Below the pieces are notes generated by a model that was not told where the DNA came from, made no database searches, and saw nothing but the letters and a program-made list of their open reading frames with translations. A stretch of DNA of 64,000 nt from Gyromitra esculenta (taxonomy: Eukaryota > Ascomycota > Pezizomycetes > Pezizales > Discinaceae), in NCBI GenBank assembly GCA_038503075.1, contig JBCAML010000012.1, forward strand, positions 186,001 to 250,000, in the 5' to 3' direction. Both the position numbers and the translations under genes were made by a program. Shown piece by piece: positions 22,919 through 36,100 of this stretch (its first letter is position 1; every line of letters begins with the position of its first letter).

Positions 22919-25900
22919 ATCATGTCTAAGGTTCAGGGAAGCTTGGGGAACAGCGAGCAGATCTGCTGAGGATTCAAGTATGTTAGATAAATGAATATCT
23001 ATTTACCACCACCATCTCTGAGGTTATATGGGCTTCGAGACCACTCTCGAGTTCTCCCGTTGCCCGCAAAGTGCAGACTGCACGCATTGACGACGTAATG
23101 TTAAACATCTTGCCTGAACACAGCCCAATTACACTTTGCCATTACGCAATCTTCGGAAGTCTCATAATACTATCTCCAGACAGGATGAGCACATATAGAA
23201 TGCATATACAGTTACCTCTACAGCGCATTCATTTGCTCTTCCAGCGTAGATATGATCAAAACCCCCGTAATAAGCTCTAGAAAAGAATAATAAGTCCCCG
23301 TGCTATATGTCTACTACCTAGTCTCGTACGTAATTCAATTGACCTTTCCCAACCCCCCAAAGCTATCCCACATACCCGTACGTTCTCAGATATTACACAA
23401 ATAAAACTCCCCGCAACATTCCGGCCGCCGACATCCATACATAGTCGAACTTCTGTCACCACAGATCTAGCAAAAGCATTCTTCACCACGATCCATACCA
23501 ATTCCGCTGACCCCCCAGTTTCGGCCCCCCTCAACAAGATACCTGCAGCGGCTTGAGGAGTTTCAGACGCAAAGAGCTGCCATCTCTACACCTCTTATAA
23601 TACTGCTCCCGGAACTTAACTACTCCCCTGCGAGAGCCAGCACGGCGTTTCGTTATATACACTTCGTATCTAATCTATATCCAGTCAAGTCCAGTCTCCA
23701 CCTACCTACCTAGCTACCTACATTCTTAAATACCCTGGGCGAGGCGAATCTAAAGACACCACCACTACCACCACTATATACCAGCCCCCGAAGGGAAGCA
23801 AAAGCAGAAGGGTTACTCGCTGCAAACATTGATGTCCTACACACTACTGAACGTAACTCTTAGCCCCAGCAGTGTTCAGAAAAAAAAGGGGGGGGGTTAT
23901 GTCTTCAAAGACCTCCTCGTTCGACGTACCCAGCCACATCACGTGGGCAGCTATTATAGCTATTACGGGGGGTTAAATTAGCGGCAGGGGAAGACTCGTG
24001 TTCTGGGTGATTGAACCCTTGTGATCTAACGTGCGCTGGCGGAAAATCTTTAGTGGTGGTACATGTTTAAGCTTTGATGGTGGGTTTTTGTGTTGGCTGT
24101 GTGCTGTGTGCTGGTTGTGGATTTTCTGTTTTGTGGATATGTTTGCTAGAGCTTAGAGGGTTGTATGTATGGAGCTGGAGGTTGAGTCGGTTGTCGGTAT
24201 GAGGGCTGCGGGGGGGTTTTGTTTGGTGAGGGCTACTTAAAACTCAGACTTCATACCTCTTAATTATATACACTGCGACCTTATCTTTTACGAATGGCCT
24301 GATAGCGTACTCGCCTTGCGTCGGCTAAGTTGGTAAGTCTGTCCCTTCCAGGACAATTATATTCACCTGGCCATGGGCGGCCTCCCCAATACAGATTTCT
24401 CGTTTTTCTATCTTGGTCAGAAAGGGTGTAGATTGTAGCTTGTTTTTTGTTTTTGTTTAGTGTATGCTCTAGTGCGAAGAGCACAATAACCTAAGTGTTG
24501 AATGTATGGAACGAAATAATAAATCGATGGGTGATCTCGTTTCTCCTATCATCAAATATCACTCGTTTGAAAAAAACATAACCCGTTTCGTGGAATTAGA
24601 AAGAAATGGTTATTGCTACCGTGGTAGATAATTGTTATATCTTCCTAGCTGATATTATCCCATACCCCTTTGGTCCAGCACTACCAGCAAGGTATCTGGT
24701 CCTAGAGTCGAGGGTCGTGCAGCTAGGTGCGGGCTAGCTAGTCGATCACTCAAAGTTCTTATCGCCCACATCACCGACCGCAATGGGAGCTGATGGAAGC
24801 TAGAAACACACTTATCGTACTCAACAGGACACCGTAGTTTAGCAATTACCATGGATACTAGGATGGGAGGGGGGCGATTAGCTCATTTTTCACGGACAAT
24901 CGAGCCCACTTGCGCTCAGTGTTCAAGGTAGAGCAAGCTGTTCCAGGCAGACATACAGACCAAAACAATATATAACTATAGCTATTGGTCCTTCAAACTT
25001 GAGCCAACCCTCCACCCTAGCACAGAGGCAACGGATAACGGCTTCTCGTCTATGGATGATGGCTCTTATATTAGTACTTACGAACAGACGACAGGTACAC
25101 AGCCTGTGCGCCAAACTGCGGATGGGATGCGGGAAGAGGAGTAGAACGTGCTAAAGGGTGAACGAAATCCATACTCTATATCATCGCTATCTTGTGGAGT
25201 GGTGCAGTGTTACCCATAATATTGATCAGTCAGCAGAGTGTGTAAATATCGTACCATTTCCCGCGAGCTCCTACAGAGGCCTATCCCTGTGGCCCCCGTA
25301 GTTCCCAACATAACGGTCAGTCCACGCTAATAGGCGACTCACAACAGACTGGGCTGCCAAAGGGAGGAATTACGAGCATACATGTAGTGACGTCTGCCCA
25401 GTACACGCAAGGCCCTATAATATATGAGACATACTGAAGCAAAAGCTGGCAGCACCTGCAGGGCAGCCAGCGACAGTGCCATGACGTATCGGATCCCTCG
25501 GGTCTTACTAAAGCTGCCGGGATCCTACAGGGCCATTAGTCACCTAGGCAAGGTCCACCTGAAACCCAGCCCGGCAGCAGGGTAAAGCTCGTGGTCGGCC
25601 CGGACCCGAGCCTGGCCCTGTCTTGGGGCCCCGTGCAGGGGGGCTCGGGCCGTTGAGAACGCTGTGTGTCTCTCTTTGCCAGAATGTCATAACGCCCTCC
25701 GATATATGCTCGTTAAACAGGCATCTGCTGCAAATAAACTTGAGACTCGTGGCTGCTCTGAAACCCGGAACCCGGAACTCGGAACCCAGGAATCCTTGCC
25801 CTCCCGAGACGCCCTGATACTGTCCGTCGACCATACTTCTTGCAGACCTGGCCTGCATACCCTTTGCTGTAGTTCCTAGGCCACCCGATTCAACTGCAGA

Positions 25901-26195
25901 CTGGCTTGATCGCTCGACTCTCGCAGCTCATGTTACTGATCCAGGTGCGAAACAACTCTCTCTCGAGAGTATGGGCCCCAGTTCTCCCAGGTGCCGGGTC
26001 TCCGTGGGCAGTGACAAACTCTCCCATAAGCTGGTTTATACGGGCGCAGTCTCGGCAATGATCTAGCCGTTGAAGCTTCTGCAGATGTCTGTGACGATAT
26101 AAGCAATAGGAGGAATATGGGGGGAGGGTAGCCATTCCAGGATAGACTTCCCCGGACTGCGGGTTCTTTGGGTCCTGCTGGGCCCATCCGCCCTA
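22919..26195. other. intergenic spacer, no gene seen
   Basis: No coding sequence recognised. 25555-25660 is an unusually GC-rich patch with short inverted GGCCC/GGGCC repeats. One TACATGTA at 25379-25386. Confidence 0.45.
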
Positions 26196-26358
26196 CAGTC
26201 ACTTCCGGCAGCGCGACGAAACTGGGGCAGTTGGCGAGCAAGGGTCTATCGCCGCAAATATTGGCAGTCCTTAGAACCCTAAACCACTATTGCTCTTTCT
26301 CCCCCCCAAACCCCTGTTTGTCAACTACCCAGTTTCGTCGTGTGGCCAAGAGTGATTG
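26196..26358. mobile_element. MITE-like element, family A, copy 1
   Basis: 163-bp non-coding element with long imperfect terminal inverted repeats beginning CAGTCACT at the left and ending AGTGATTG at the right; both arms contain CGACGAAACTGGG..CAGTTG. The left flank is TA, the right flank CA, as expected if a TA target duplication suffered one transition. It is closely similar throughout to the element at 62837-62992. The CAGTC end plus TA target suggests mobilisation by a Tc1/mariner-pogo type transposase, none of which is encoded here. Confidence 0.85.
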
Positions 26359-26960
26359 CACAAGGCGAGCAGTATGTGAGGTATACTGGGCTGCCTTGTA
26401 GGGCTCTGTTGGCATTTCTATTTTGTCACGATGCCCGCATAGGTAAACTATGGGCAGGTCTTCAAATTGGCCAAACGTTATGTGAGCCCTCACAGGCTAG
26501 AAGTGTACTTGGCCGAGCTGCGCTGGGCCTTCATGTTATTGAGCTCGGGCTGGAGCTTTGTATGGGTCGGCTAGTTTGCGCTTAAAAGACTGACCGAGTG
26601 CGATAAGAGTGAAAGAGTTTACGCCTTAGGACCGACATCTCTTTCGGCACAGAGGCTATCTCTCTAAATGCGTATAATGTAGTCAATAATTTTGCTATCC
26701 CCGCAAACTTTGGATGATTAGAATATCTTATTACTATTATGCTACTATAATCCACCTGATATCCGCTGTATCCGAAGATTTGCGAAACCGCATATCCCGA
26801 CAGGCGTATTAGGTCGATCAGGCTGCCGCCCAGTGAGGTCGGGTTGCATAGAGACGAAGAGTGATCCGAGCTGTTCGTCCGTTCGAAATTCCCCCACGAC
26901 TCTATCCCCAAGGTTAATGAATCAGGTAATGCATCATTTTTTACAGCAAAATATTTGTGT

Positions 26961-27068
26961 GGGTAAAGCATCAGTAAATGAATCACTATAATGTATGGGT
27001 AAAGCATCAATAAATGAATCATTACTTTGTATGGGTAAGGCATCAATAAATGAATCATTAATTTGTAT
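26961..27068. repeat. three tandem 36-bp units
   Basis: Units at 26961-26996, 26997-27032 and 27033-27068, each GGGTAARGCATCARTAAATG followed by an AATCA..GTAT half. Variation between units is a few substitutions. Part of a wider motif-rich tract reaching 27665. Confidence 0.85.
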
Positions 27069-27234
27069 GAGAAAACCATTGGGAAATGTGTATATTAGTA
27101 GTGGGTAAGGCATCTGGAAAGGCATCTGGAAAGTCGTAATAAGGGAAATCCGATGCCTTACCATCCCTTTACCCTTCCTTTACCATCCCTTTAACTACCC
27201 TAGAAACTCGAAAAAAAAAAACATTTTAAAAAGT

Positions 27235-27345
27235 GAAGTTCTCATTGCTGGAGTTGAACCTGCACCATTTAGACTCCACATATGGATCATTAACCTCTAA
27301 GTAGATCTTAACCACCTACACTACTGATTTCTATGAGAGCTACTT
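27235..27345 (-). ncRNA. tRNA-like pol III unit (SINE or tRNA pseudogene)
   Basis: On the minus strand a perfect box A (TAGTGTAGGTGG, 27323..27312) is followed about 50 nt later by a near-perfect box B (GGTTCAACTCC, 27260..27250; consensus GGTTCGANTCC) and then a T run near 27234-27230 that could terminate pol III. A D-arm GTAG..CTAC and T-arm can be drawn, but the T stem has a mismatch, U33 is absent and the acceptor does not close properly. It is therefore not an intact tRNA; it is either a decayed tRNA or a tRNA-derived SINE head. Confidence 0.5.
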
Positions 27346-27364
27346 GAAATGCTACTTTACAAGC

Positions 27365-27665
27365 AGACGTATGGGGTAAGTTTTTGGGAAAAGCATCAGG
27401 AAAAGCATCAGATAAGGCATCAGACAAGGCATCAGGGAATGTGTACTTGGGAAAGGCACCGGGAAATGTGTACAGGAAAAGCATCAGGCAATGTGTATGT
27501 GAGAACATGCATCAGCTAATGTGTTGGGTAATGTGTAACTGGGAAAATAGGATTATGAAATGTGTAGGGCAATGCATCTCATGATGCTTTTCCAACAGAC
27601 ATACCCCTAAAGCACATTTATTAGCACATTACCCCGGTTTTTTTGTATGGGCAATGTGTAAATTG
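27365..27665. repeat. degenerate short-motif repeat tract
   Basis: About 300 bp built largely from scrambled copies of two short motifs, AAAGGCATCAG-like (at least seven) and GGGAATGTGTA-like (at least seven), in both tandem and mixed order. Not coding. It lies on the other side of the tRNA-like unit from the 36-bp tandem repeats and shares their GCATCA motif. Confidence 0.75.
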
Positions 27666-30600
27666 ATTCATTACCTCGCGCTGTAGAGCGATCTCTAATA
27701 CTTATGTAAGCTGACTTCCTCAGCAAGCTAGTATCAACTAATGTCGCATTGCTCCAGACTGAATGACTAGGCCGATGGGTGGTGACATCCGCACCTACAA
27801 TAGTAGAGTAGAGTAGAGTCTACCCCAGCCTCCCGAAACTAAACTGGGGGCGTGTTTGTGTATAGTACTCGTATGCTTGAGCTTGGCTTGGAATTGGGTA
27901 GGTGTAGTGGGAATAGTCGATTGCTAGACGTGTTCGGAGAGTGTTGAGACTGATATTGGGTATTTAGCGGGTGGGACATACACTTACTTTTGGTAATTTG
28001 GTTCGGATTGTGGGGTCTGCAGAGCTGCTTGACACTCCTGCTCGATCGAGGACGCCCGGCTCGTGAAGACCTAGCGCTGTGGAGATGGCTTGAACGTTTA
28101 GAAAATCAATTTAGACAGTTTGAAGGATTGATGTCATACAGCGAGACTGAAAAATCTGGTAATCGATTTCTTTCTTTTCCATACTATACTCCAGGTACTT
28201 ATATCCCGACCTGCCCACTCGAAAGTATATCACACCACAGCACGTCTAAGCAGTCTCGACTCGAGCATGTCTCTGCCCGTAGACTTCTTAGCTACAGCAT
28301 ACTCCCCTCGTGGATCCAAGTTCGAGATTTGCGAGATTTGCGAGATTTGCTCACATACAGAATAGTTCACGTCAACTTCACATCGCCAATTCTCGCCAAC
28401 CCACACACACCCGGCAGTGAAAAAGTAGTAATAATAACAATAATAGAAAACGTGTATCTCTCCCGCTGAAGCGCCGCTCTCGAGTTTTTTTTTTTGTCGA
28501 CCCCACTGCGCGTTCTTCATAATCAAATGTTGTGTTGGTTCGCTAGCGACCCTAAACCCCGAAGCCACGATATATATATCGTGATCAGGTGAGATGAATG
28601 ACGAACTTCATTACCGAGCTTAATATATATGTACGATCTCGAGCCACGGAGCCACCATCTGAACATCGATCGCGGTTCGAGGTAGGATATATTTTACCAG
28701 AACGGAGGATAGTCGGTCGGTCGCTAGTAGTACTTGATGGGGGAAATGGTTTAGCAAGAGAAGCAAACTGCAATGTTTTTCCGATCAGCAAAATTTGGGT
28801 GGATGCCTGGTCTATTCTGAATTCGAATCAGCTTTCCCGCCTGTAGCTATAGAGATGAGCATCGAGATAAACATACATCACACGAAGCCGGAACAAATAC
28901 AAATACCTCCCCCTCCCCCCCGATATCTGATAGTGAGAGTAGTGCTGGAGCTATAAAGCAATCAATGAGAAGCAATAGTATGTGATTGTTGAAGTCCACA
29001 ACCCTTAATAAATATTCCAGCCATCACGAGGTGATGATAAAACTTGCGAAGCATGCTAAATATTACTAAACTCGGTCGATAGATTTTATTTTATTTTGTA
29101 GCGAATATATGTTCTACTCTCAAGCTCAGCTTTCTCGCTGTATGTGTCTACAGTACTTCGTAATCCGCCGCTTTACATCAAGCATAGCGAAGGTCGTATC
29201 CCGCCAATATCGACGGTGTATGTATGGCGCTTGAGATTTCTATGTTATTGTAAACGGAATGGTAACTGCTATCTCCCACGATGGCGACTTATCTCACCTG
29301 CCCAGGCAAACCGCAGCAGGTCGCTCCCAGTCAGCTAACTAGTCCATCCCGTTACAATCTACCTGACCAGATCTTGATCTTGATCACTAGCAAGATACAA
29401 ACGAAACACCATCAGCTATAATATTACAGGGGAAAAAAAACAAAAAACCTAGAGTAGGTAGCCCCTCTAATTTGCAAGGAAGTTTATGTGACTCTGAAAT
29501 CCGTCTTTTTCTTTTTCTTTTTCTTTGCAGATTCGTCGAGTGCCTTAAAGATCTCCCGAACAGAAACTAAAAGATCGTGGATATAATAACGAAAAGAAAG
29601 AAATAACCTACACCTTAGCGTAGGGGCCTATCTTTCGATAGTAGACCCAGAACACTATAAATAATACAACCTTAGCTTACATGTAGCTACCATATAATCG
29701 ATCGCGACTGGCCATAATCGCCACAATATATCGAGAACTAGCTGCCATAGGTAAATAACTCCTCTTCCTCCTAAGAAGCTATACGTTATTCCAAATGCGA
29801 GGCAGGTAAATAGGAACACCGTAACAAGCCATTGATTGAAGGTGAATTCTGGTAGTACATGCCACTTCCCTAATCAGGCCAAGTGAGTATTAATAATTTT
29901 TCCAAGCAACCGTGCGCTCCACCCCTACTAAATCTTTAGAACCTCGAGCTCAACAACTACAGCAGTGGCGAAAAACACACCTACAGAGAACCATGGACTT
30001 CGAGCGGCCGTAGCGCAGCGGCAGCAATAGCAACAAGAATAACAGCCAGCTTAGAGACCTAAAACTTAATTCTATCGTTGGCGCGGGCTGGTATTCGGCC
30101 CTCAGAACTTGACGTGGTCATGTGGTGGATGTATATATTAATTTTGCCCCAGGTAGAGTATACGTAGGTAACTGTATATAGCTACATGTATGTAGTTATA
30201 GAGCAATAAGAGCAACCATGCTGGATTTCTAGAAAACGCGAAAAAACAACTGCGCGACCTGGCGGTGGTACCGCGGGTAGACTTAAGGAGGTATTTTCCA
30301 AGGTCTACATTCGAAACAGGTAATATTCTGGCAGGCGTCGTTTGTGTGCGTATATAACTAGAATTCAATTCAGCTCAAAAGCTACATGTAGCATGTAGTG
30401 AAAGCCTAAGTATGTTATGGCGCCCATAATAACATACTTACACCAAACAGGAGGTATGACCTACAGCTGTGGCTGGTTTCGTTTGATGGACTAGAGTTAC
30501 TATCACGTTCTCCGATAGAAGTTCTTATTCCTAGCAGAATTCTACTTAAGCTTAGGTGTTCAAAGTTCTCTGTAAGGATATACCCAGATATATTGCCCCG

Positions 30601-31697
30601 TTTTATGAAGCGAGGACGCCAGACTAGAAACAACAACTGTCCGCAAACCATTACTACTCTACACAGCCCGCTTGCCAATAAATTGCTCGTAAACACTTTT
30701 TCTATTTGAAAAGGAGCATACAAATATCCATACCTAGAGGATTCGCTTTTAACTCTACGTGAATCAGCGATTTTAGTTATCGCGGAGCCTCACTCAACCC
30801 AGCAACACATGAATCCTAAGTTGTCGCAGAGGCTCTGAACAAACCGTATTCCACTTCGGCACCATGGAAGAAACTGAGAGTGGATTTGGAATACTCGATG
30901 CAGATCTCCGGTCCCGTGGTACTAGAAGGCAGCCCTTCTTGTGCGGGCGATCAGGGGGCTTGCCGAGTAACTGTATCATATGGCGTTTCGGGAGTCCATG
31001 TAGATGGCGGGGATCAACAGCATACCCAGCACAATGCCCGTCTGGCCTACTTTCCATCTCTCTCCTGATGTGAAAGGTGAAGCGTCTCGCCGTTATAGAT
31101 AAACTGAATTCATATACTCCACACAATTATTCTAGTTTCTCCTTCTCTCCCCCCACCCCATCCTCCGGTTTATTTCTAGACATTTGCTTTGAGAATACCA
31201 AGAGTTAGTTCACATGATATTCTTTTTTTGTTCTAGTTTTCTTCATTGCCCCCCCTCAGAATTAGTTTGACATTTTTCAGTACCAACCAACTTATCGTGA
31301 GACAGTCGTAACTAATTCTTTCCTTACTGCCAAAAAAAAAAAAAGAGCCCTGAGCTTACGTCTCGCTTCCCTTTATTCCGGTTTTGCCTGTGCCCTATAC
31401 TTCTTTCATTAGGCTGTCACCATCATATCAGTTATACCTAGACTTAAGAACACTGATATCTACCTTACGAATTTTTCTTAACTTACTGGGGAAAAACCCT
31501 CTCCCGTCTATTCTTCTTCCCTCCCACCCCCCACACCCCTTCCATCCCACACCCCTTACCTTTCCATAAATCTATTCTCCCTTTTTTCTTTCTTTCTCTC
31601 TCATTGCAGTCTTCTGGTTTTTCCACCCATACCTGAGCTGAGCTGGCTTTACCGCAACGTCCCGGACGACACTGCTGTCCGTCACCATTGCAATATA
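27666..31697. other. intergenic spacer, no convincing gene
   Basis: Frames such as 27990-28469 (plus) and 31483-31965 (minus) have no motif and overlap simple sequence or the antisense of the next gene. Contains a CGAGATTTG triplicate at 28323-28349, a perfect palindrome CACGATATATATATCGTG at 28566-28583, three TACATGTA copies and a CT-rich leader before 31698. Confidence 0.45.
28323..28349. repeat. CGAGATTTG tandem triplicate
   Basis: Three perfect copies of the 9-mer CGAGATTTG in spacer DNA. Confidence 0.8.
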
Positions 31698-33114
31698 ATG
31701 CCAAAATCAAGACTCTTGACTCCTTTCGACACCGTCCAAGACAGCAGCAGCAGCAGCAGACCGCCTGCCCACCGCCACAACCACCTCGAAGATGCAGATT
31801 TACCGGCGCCGCCGCGGCCTTCCTTTTCAAGTCGACATTCCTCCACCCCCTCCGGCATATCCCTAGGCAAGCGGATCCAGCGCCATCTCGATGCCGGAAA
31901 CCCACTGTATATCGGGTTCGATCCTGCAGATGATACGCGGAACGAGGATAGGAGGGAGGCAGCACAGAGTGAATGTAGGAAGCGGGCCCACAGATACAGA
32001 AAGTGGTTGCGTGTGTTCACGCTGGGAGCACCGCTGGACATCGCGGTGAAATTCATCTTGACAGTTGGAGTGTCGATGGCCCTGGTGGCGCTTTTGTGGG
32101 CTACGAATCGGCTGATACGTATGTATACACGCACTCCCCGCTGGTCTAATTATTGTTCTCTCTCTCTTACAGTAATTAGAGGATTGTCTAACATATGGAA
32201 TCAATGTTTATAGAGAACCGCCGACTTGATAAAGATTTTAATCTCGTGATGGTCATTGGCCAGTGCACCTGGGGTGTTTTCTTTGGTGCCTCGTGCATCT
32301 TCGGGATGGAGCTCATGTGGGGCAAATGGAGGGTATGTCGACTGTGAAACAAAATGGAGTACAATCTTATATCACCCGCTAACCGTTTTTTTTTTTTCCT
32401 CAACAGAGATCCCCGAGTGCAGCCCTCTTCTTCACAGTGTGTTGGGTCCTAGTTTCTCTCGTTCTTCTAGTCACCTGCGCAGTTTGGTTCTACTTCTATT
32501 TCCTCATCCGCGCGAACGTTATTCAAAAGTGTAAGGAGAAAACAGTCAAGGTTACTGTTACTTGGGACAAAGACTCTCTGCGTCGCATGGCCCCTCAATC
32601 GCAGATCGATCGCTGCATAGGGGGGGTTGGTTCTAAAGTCAACTGGACATTGGCCTGGGGAATTACATATGCGATATTTTCGTACTCTGGGATGATCGTG
32701 GTGATATGGGGACGCAGCTACAGAAGACGATTACTCGAGATAAGAGACTGCGAGAAAGGCAAGAACCTTGCAAACGGAGGAAATGATAAGGTCGGCTTGC
32801 TGCTGGGGACTGCTCCGCTGGGGAGATTACCGGCTAGTAGAGTTATTGCGCCAAAGACAAGTAACCTTGAAACGGGTCGAGGCAGTGAGGATGACACGAG
32901 ATCCGAAGTCACCAGAACGCTCGAGGTGCGAAATAATACTCCAAGCATCATCCGCATTCCTGGAACCGCTGCGCCATACGAGAATCGAGAAAATACATCG
33001 CCAACACCTCACCGTGACAGGGTAAGAAGCATGGCCTCTAGTATTAGTAGTGTTAGTAGTACAGGATTAGGTGTTTCGGTTGAGGGACAGAGTTTCGTGG
33101 ACGCTAGTCGTTGA
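31698..33114 (+). CDS. conserved-type fungal membrane protein, four TM segments, function unknown
   Basis: Proposed exons 31698..32118, 32214..32332 and 32407..33114; introns of 95 bp (donor GTATGT, branch TCTAAC, acceptor TATAG) and 74 bp (donor GTATGT, acceptor CAACAG), phases match, 415 residues. The N-terminal 100 residues are Ser/Pro/His-rich and likely cytosolic. Four membrane segments follow: DIAVKFILTVGVSMALVALLW, VMVIGQCTWGVFFGASCIFG, ALFFTVCWVLVSLVLLVTCA (running into WFYFYFLI), and WTLAWGITYAIFSYSGMIVV. A hydrophilic Ser/Thr/Arg-rich tail of about 130 residues ends with VEGQSFVDASR. Exon 2 is made almost only of a membrane segment, which supports the splicing. No known family recognised; transport or signalling are guesses. 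Confidence 0.75.
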
Positions 33115-36100
33115 AAGAAACATACCCTGGTAGTTTTTTCTCCTCTCTTTTCATGGTCATGCCCGATTTCTTCTCCGAAGCACAAAATAGGAATATATTG
33201 CGGAAGGTGCGGGTTTGGGCGGTCCAGTTTCTTGTTTGAATTTCTGTTGGTTATTTATTTTTTGGGGGATGTTGTACAAAGTCACGTGGTCTACGGTAAC
33301 TCGACGATTGGATTTGATAATGCCAGAAATGAATTCTAACTGTAGTCCATCTCAGATAAGGCATTATATAAAGACATTATGTACAATAACTGCCTCTTGA
33401 TCATCGTTAAACCAGCCTTCTCTAGAAGCTTCGGTTCAGGCTGAATTCGATGGCGAGGGAAACGATGTGTTTCGGTAGGGTTTCGGGTACTGAGAATCCG
33501 AAACACGTATCAATGTATGTCGATCACTTCCGGGCCGATGAGCCATTCGCACCTCAAAAAAATATAGACCCTCTATAGAGAAAGGAGAGCCAAACTTCGC
33601 TAATCTCAAGACGCCTCGCCTAGAGAGGGGGTGCAAGCCACACCGCCGACATCTCCGAGAACCCGGAATGCTTCGTAACTCTCCTGGAGACTTTCCACTG
33701 TATCCTTTAGGTGTTCAGAACATGGGGAAAAGTAACAATATCCGTACTATAGCCTGGAGGACATGATAAATAAGAGAAACCTGGGATCAGCGAAGGATCC
33801 CCATCTGATTCCTGTAGTCGAGTGACAACTAATGAAAAATGGTATACGCGCGTCATGTCCAACCCCACTCAATTCCGTCTCACGACACACATTAAGATAC
33901 CCGCCAATCCGCGGCGAGCTGTTATAGTACCCTTGATCAACTATAACTCCATTCAATTGCTTCCTTTTTTCTAAGTAGCTGCTAGGTCCTGGTCCGATTG
34001 CGTAACGCCCTCCTCCACATACTGTTTCCAGGGGATCTTTCCATAAGCTCCAGTAGGCGATATGCAAGTCATAGCATATATGATTAGCTCACTGCTATGG
34101 GATTATCCGGATCTGGAAGGCAGAAGAGGCGCCGATCCACGAAGACGGGTCTAAACGACAGCGAAATCGCGGGGTTATGTACGCTCACGTGGAAATCGGT
34201 TTCGACAAAAAGGGAATTATGAAGCGAAGAGCAAAAACAAACTTCACTGACCCAGCTTGGCACTGATGACCTCTAATTTGCTGCCACAACCTTATTTCAA
34301 CGTCAGTCAACCACAAAACAAAACAGCCGACCAGTGTTTGCGCCCTCGACAGCATTGTCACAGGCCTCAACAATCATGGAACTTAAAATCGAAAACCCAT
34401 GAGGTGCAGTGTCGTACCATCATCGGAATATCTTCCATCAATCTTTATTTGATTGGCATAGGGTCACTGAAATTGACTACTACAACCTCGATCAGTATGT
34501 TCGCCCAGTCCGCACACTACCTGGGGGTTTCCGGCAGTCAAGTTTTCAGAAGAACAGAAGGGCTACTAACCAAAGCTACACGAAGTAGCTAACAAGCCTT
34601 CGAATCGTTGAATTGATCCGGAAGAATACTCCAGCCAACCTCTTCCCACCTCAAATAAGCGGCCAACGAACTTTGAAATCATATGATTTCCAAATACTGC
34701 AACCATAGAGAAGATAACATTGCCTTTATCAATTCGCAATCATGTCTTCTAACCAGTGAATACCGTGCGAGTTTAAACCGTACTCCTGCTCCTGCTCCTT
34801 GTTGGTATTGGGGTTGTGGTTGTTGAGATGTTGCTGGTCGCCTCATGTACACCGGTTAGCTCGGCATCATAATTTATCACTCGCTAATTATGCCGGGCTG
34901 TAAGGCATGACCAAGTCTCTCAAACAACTCGTGGGGGCCTTCCCACCGTTATTCAAACACCATATACATGTGGTACGGATGTCTAGATAGTATTTCCAAT
35001 AGCCCAAGCTCTGCTTTCTTGGAAATTCTAGGCACGATATCGACTCATAGTAAAATGCTGGTTCCCGTTGCATTTGCAGCGCATGTTGTTCGGCTAACAA
35101 CATACTTGTTCGTCTTGACGCTATAATAGATTTATAGTGTTAGAGAGATGTGTGGCAGCACGTGTTACAGAATAGGGGGGCTTTTACTGTTTTCAAAGGA
35201 TGATAGAACGGCTGAGGTGGTGAGCCCAGGCAGCCCACATCTCCAAGTAAGTCTTCACAGCTGGAGCTGATTCGGTATAGTGGTTGTAAGATCAGGTGAT
35301 AAATCGGAACAAGAGAGGGATCTAGACTGTAGACAGAAGTTCGCTTGCTCAACGAACGGCCAAACAATCGGTATGAGAAATCTCTTAAGACCTGAGAGGA
35401 ATAGGAGCTTGGGGATGATTCGATTCCAATCCTGGTCTGTTGATTCCTACCAGAGCTCATATGGTACGTAGCTTGTAGTCCCGAGGAGTGGGGGCGATCT
35501 TCTTCTTGTTCGTACCGTTAAGGGGGGCAGGAGAGAGGTATACTTCGAAAGGTATAGGTGAGAGTATAGGTGAGAGTATAGGTGAGAGTATAGGTGAGTC
35601 TAATTGACAATTTACGCGCAGGAAGCCAAAAGCAAAACTGTAAGGTGTCGTTATTGGGAAGTAAATGGCTGGTTGAAGAGACTGGGAGTGAGGAGATGGG
35701 TACACTAAGAGAACAGTTCCTGGCAGTAATCCCACAGACCACCGACAAAACATCGAAGGAAGTATGAGCAGCGAAGACAAGATCCCTTTTGAGTTTCTGT
35801 TGATGATGATTCTAATTTCATATGGCAAGAAGCAAAGGTTAGTTTCTCTCTCTGATGGAAGTGCCTCACCCCCGCTACTGAAAGCCCTCCAGAAAAACCT
35901 CCCTCGTTTCTCGTCCAATACCCTCGAAAACCAAGTAAGTCGTACCATCAGTCCGCATCATCAGTTCCGTTATTCCCATAAGAATCTCCCCTGCTTCAAG
36001 CTGCTTCATCGTAGTCGTAGTCTTCAGTAAAGATCCCGTACTGGGACCACCAAGTTCGTCAAAAATCCATCGAATTGGTTTGTTTGTCCAGTAGTTCAAC

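Noticed and set aside
27990..28469. 159-codon plus-strand frame
   Set aside because: Includes the CGAGATTTG repeat and looks like random coding; no ATG context or family support.
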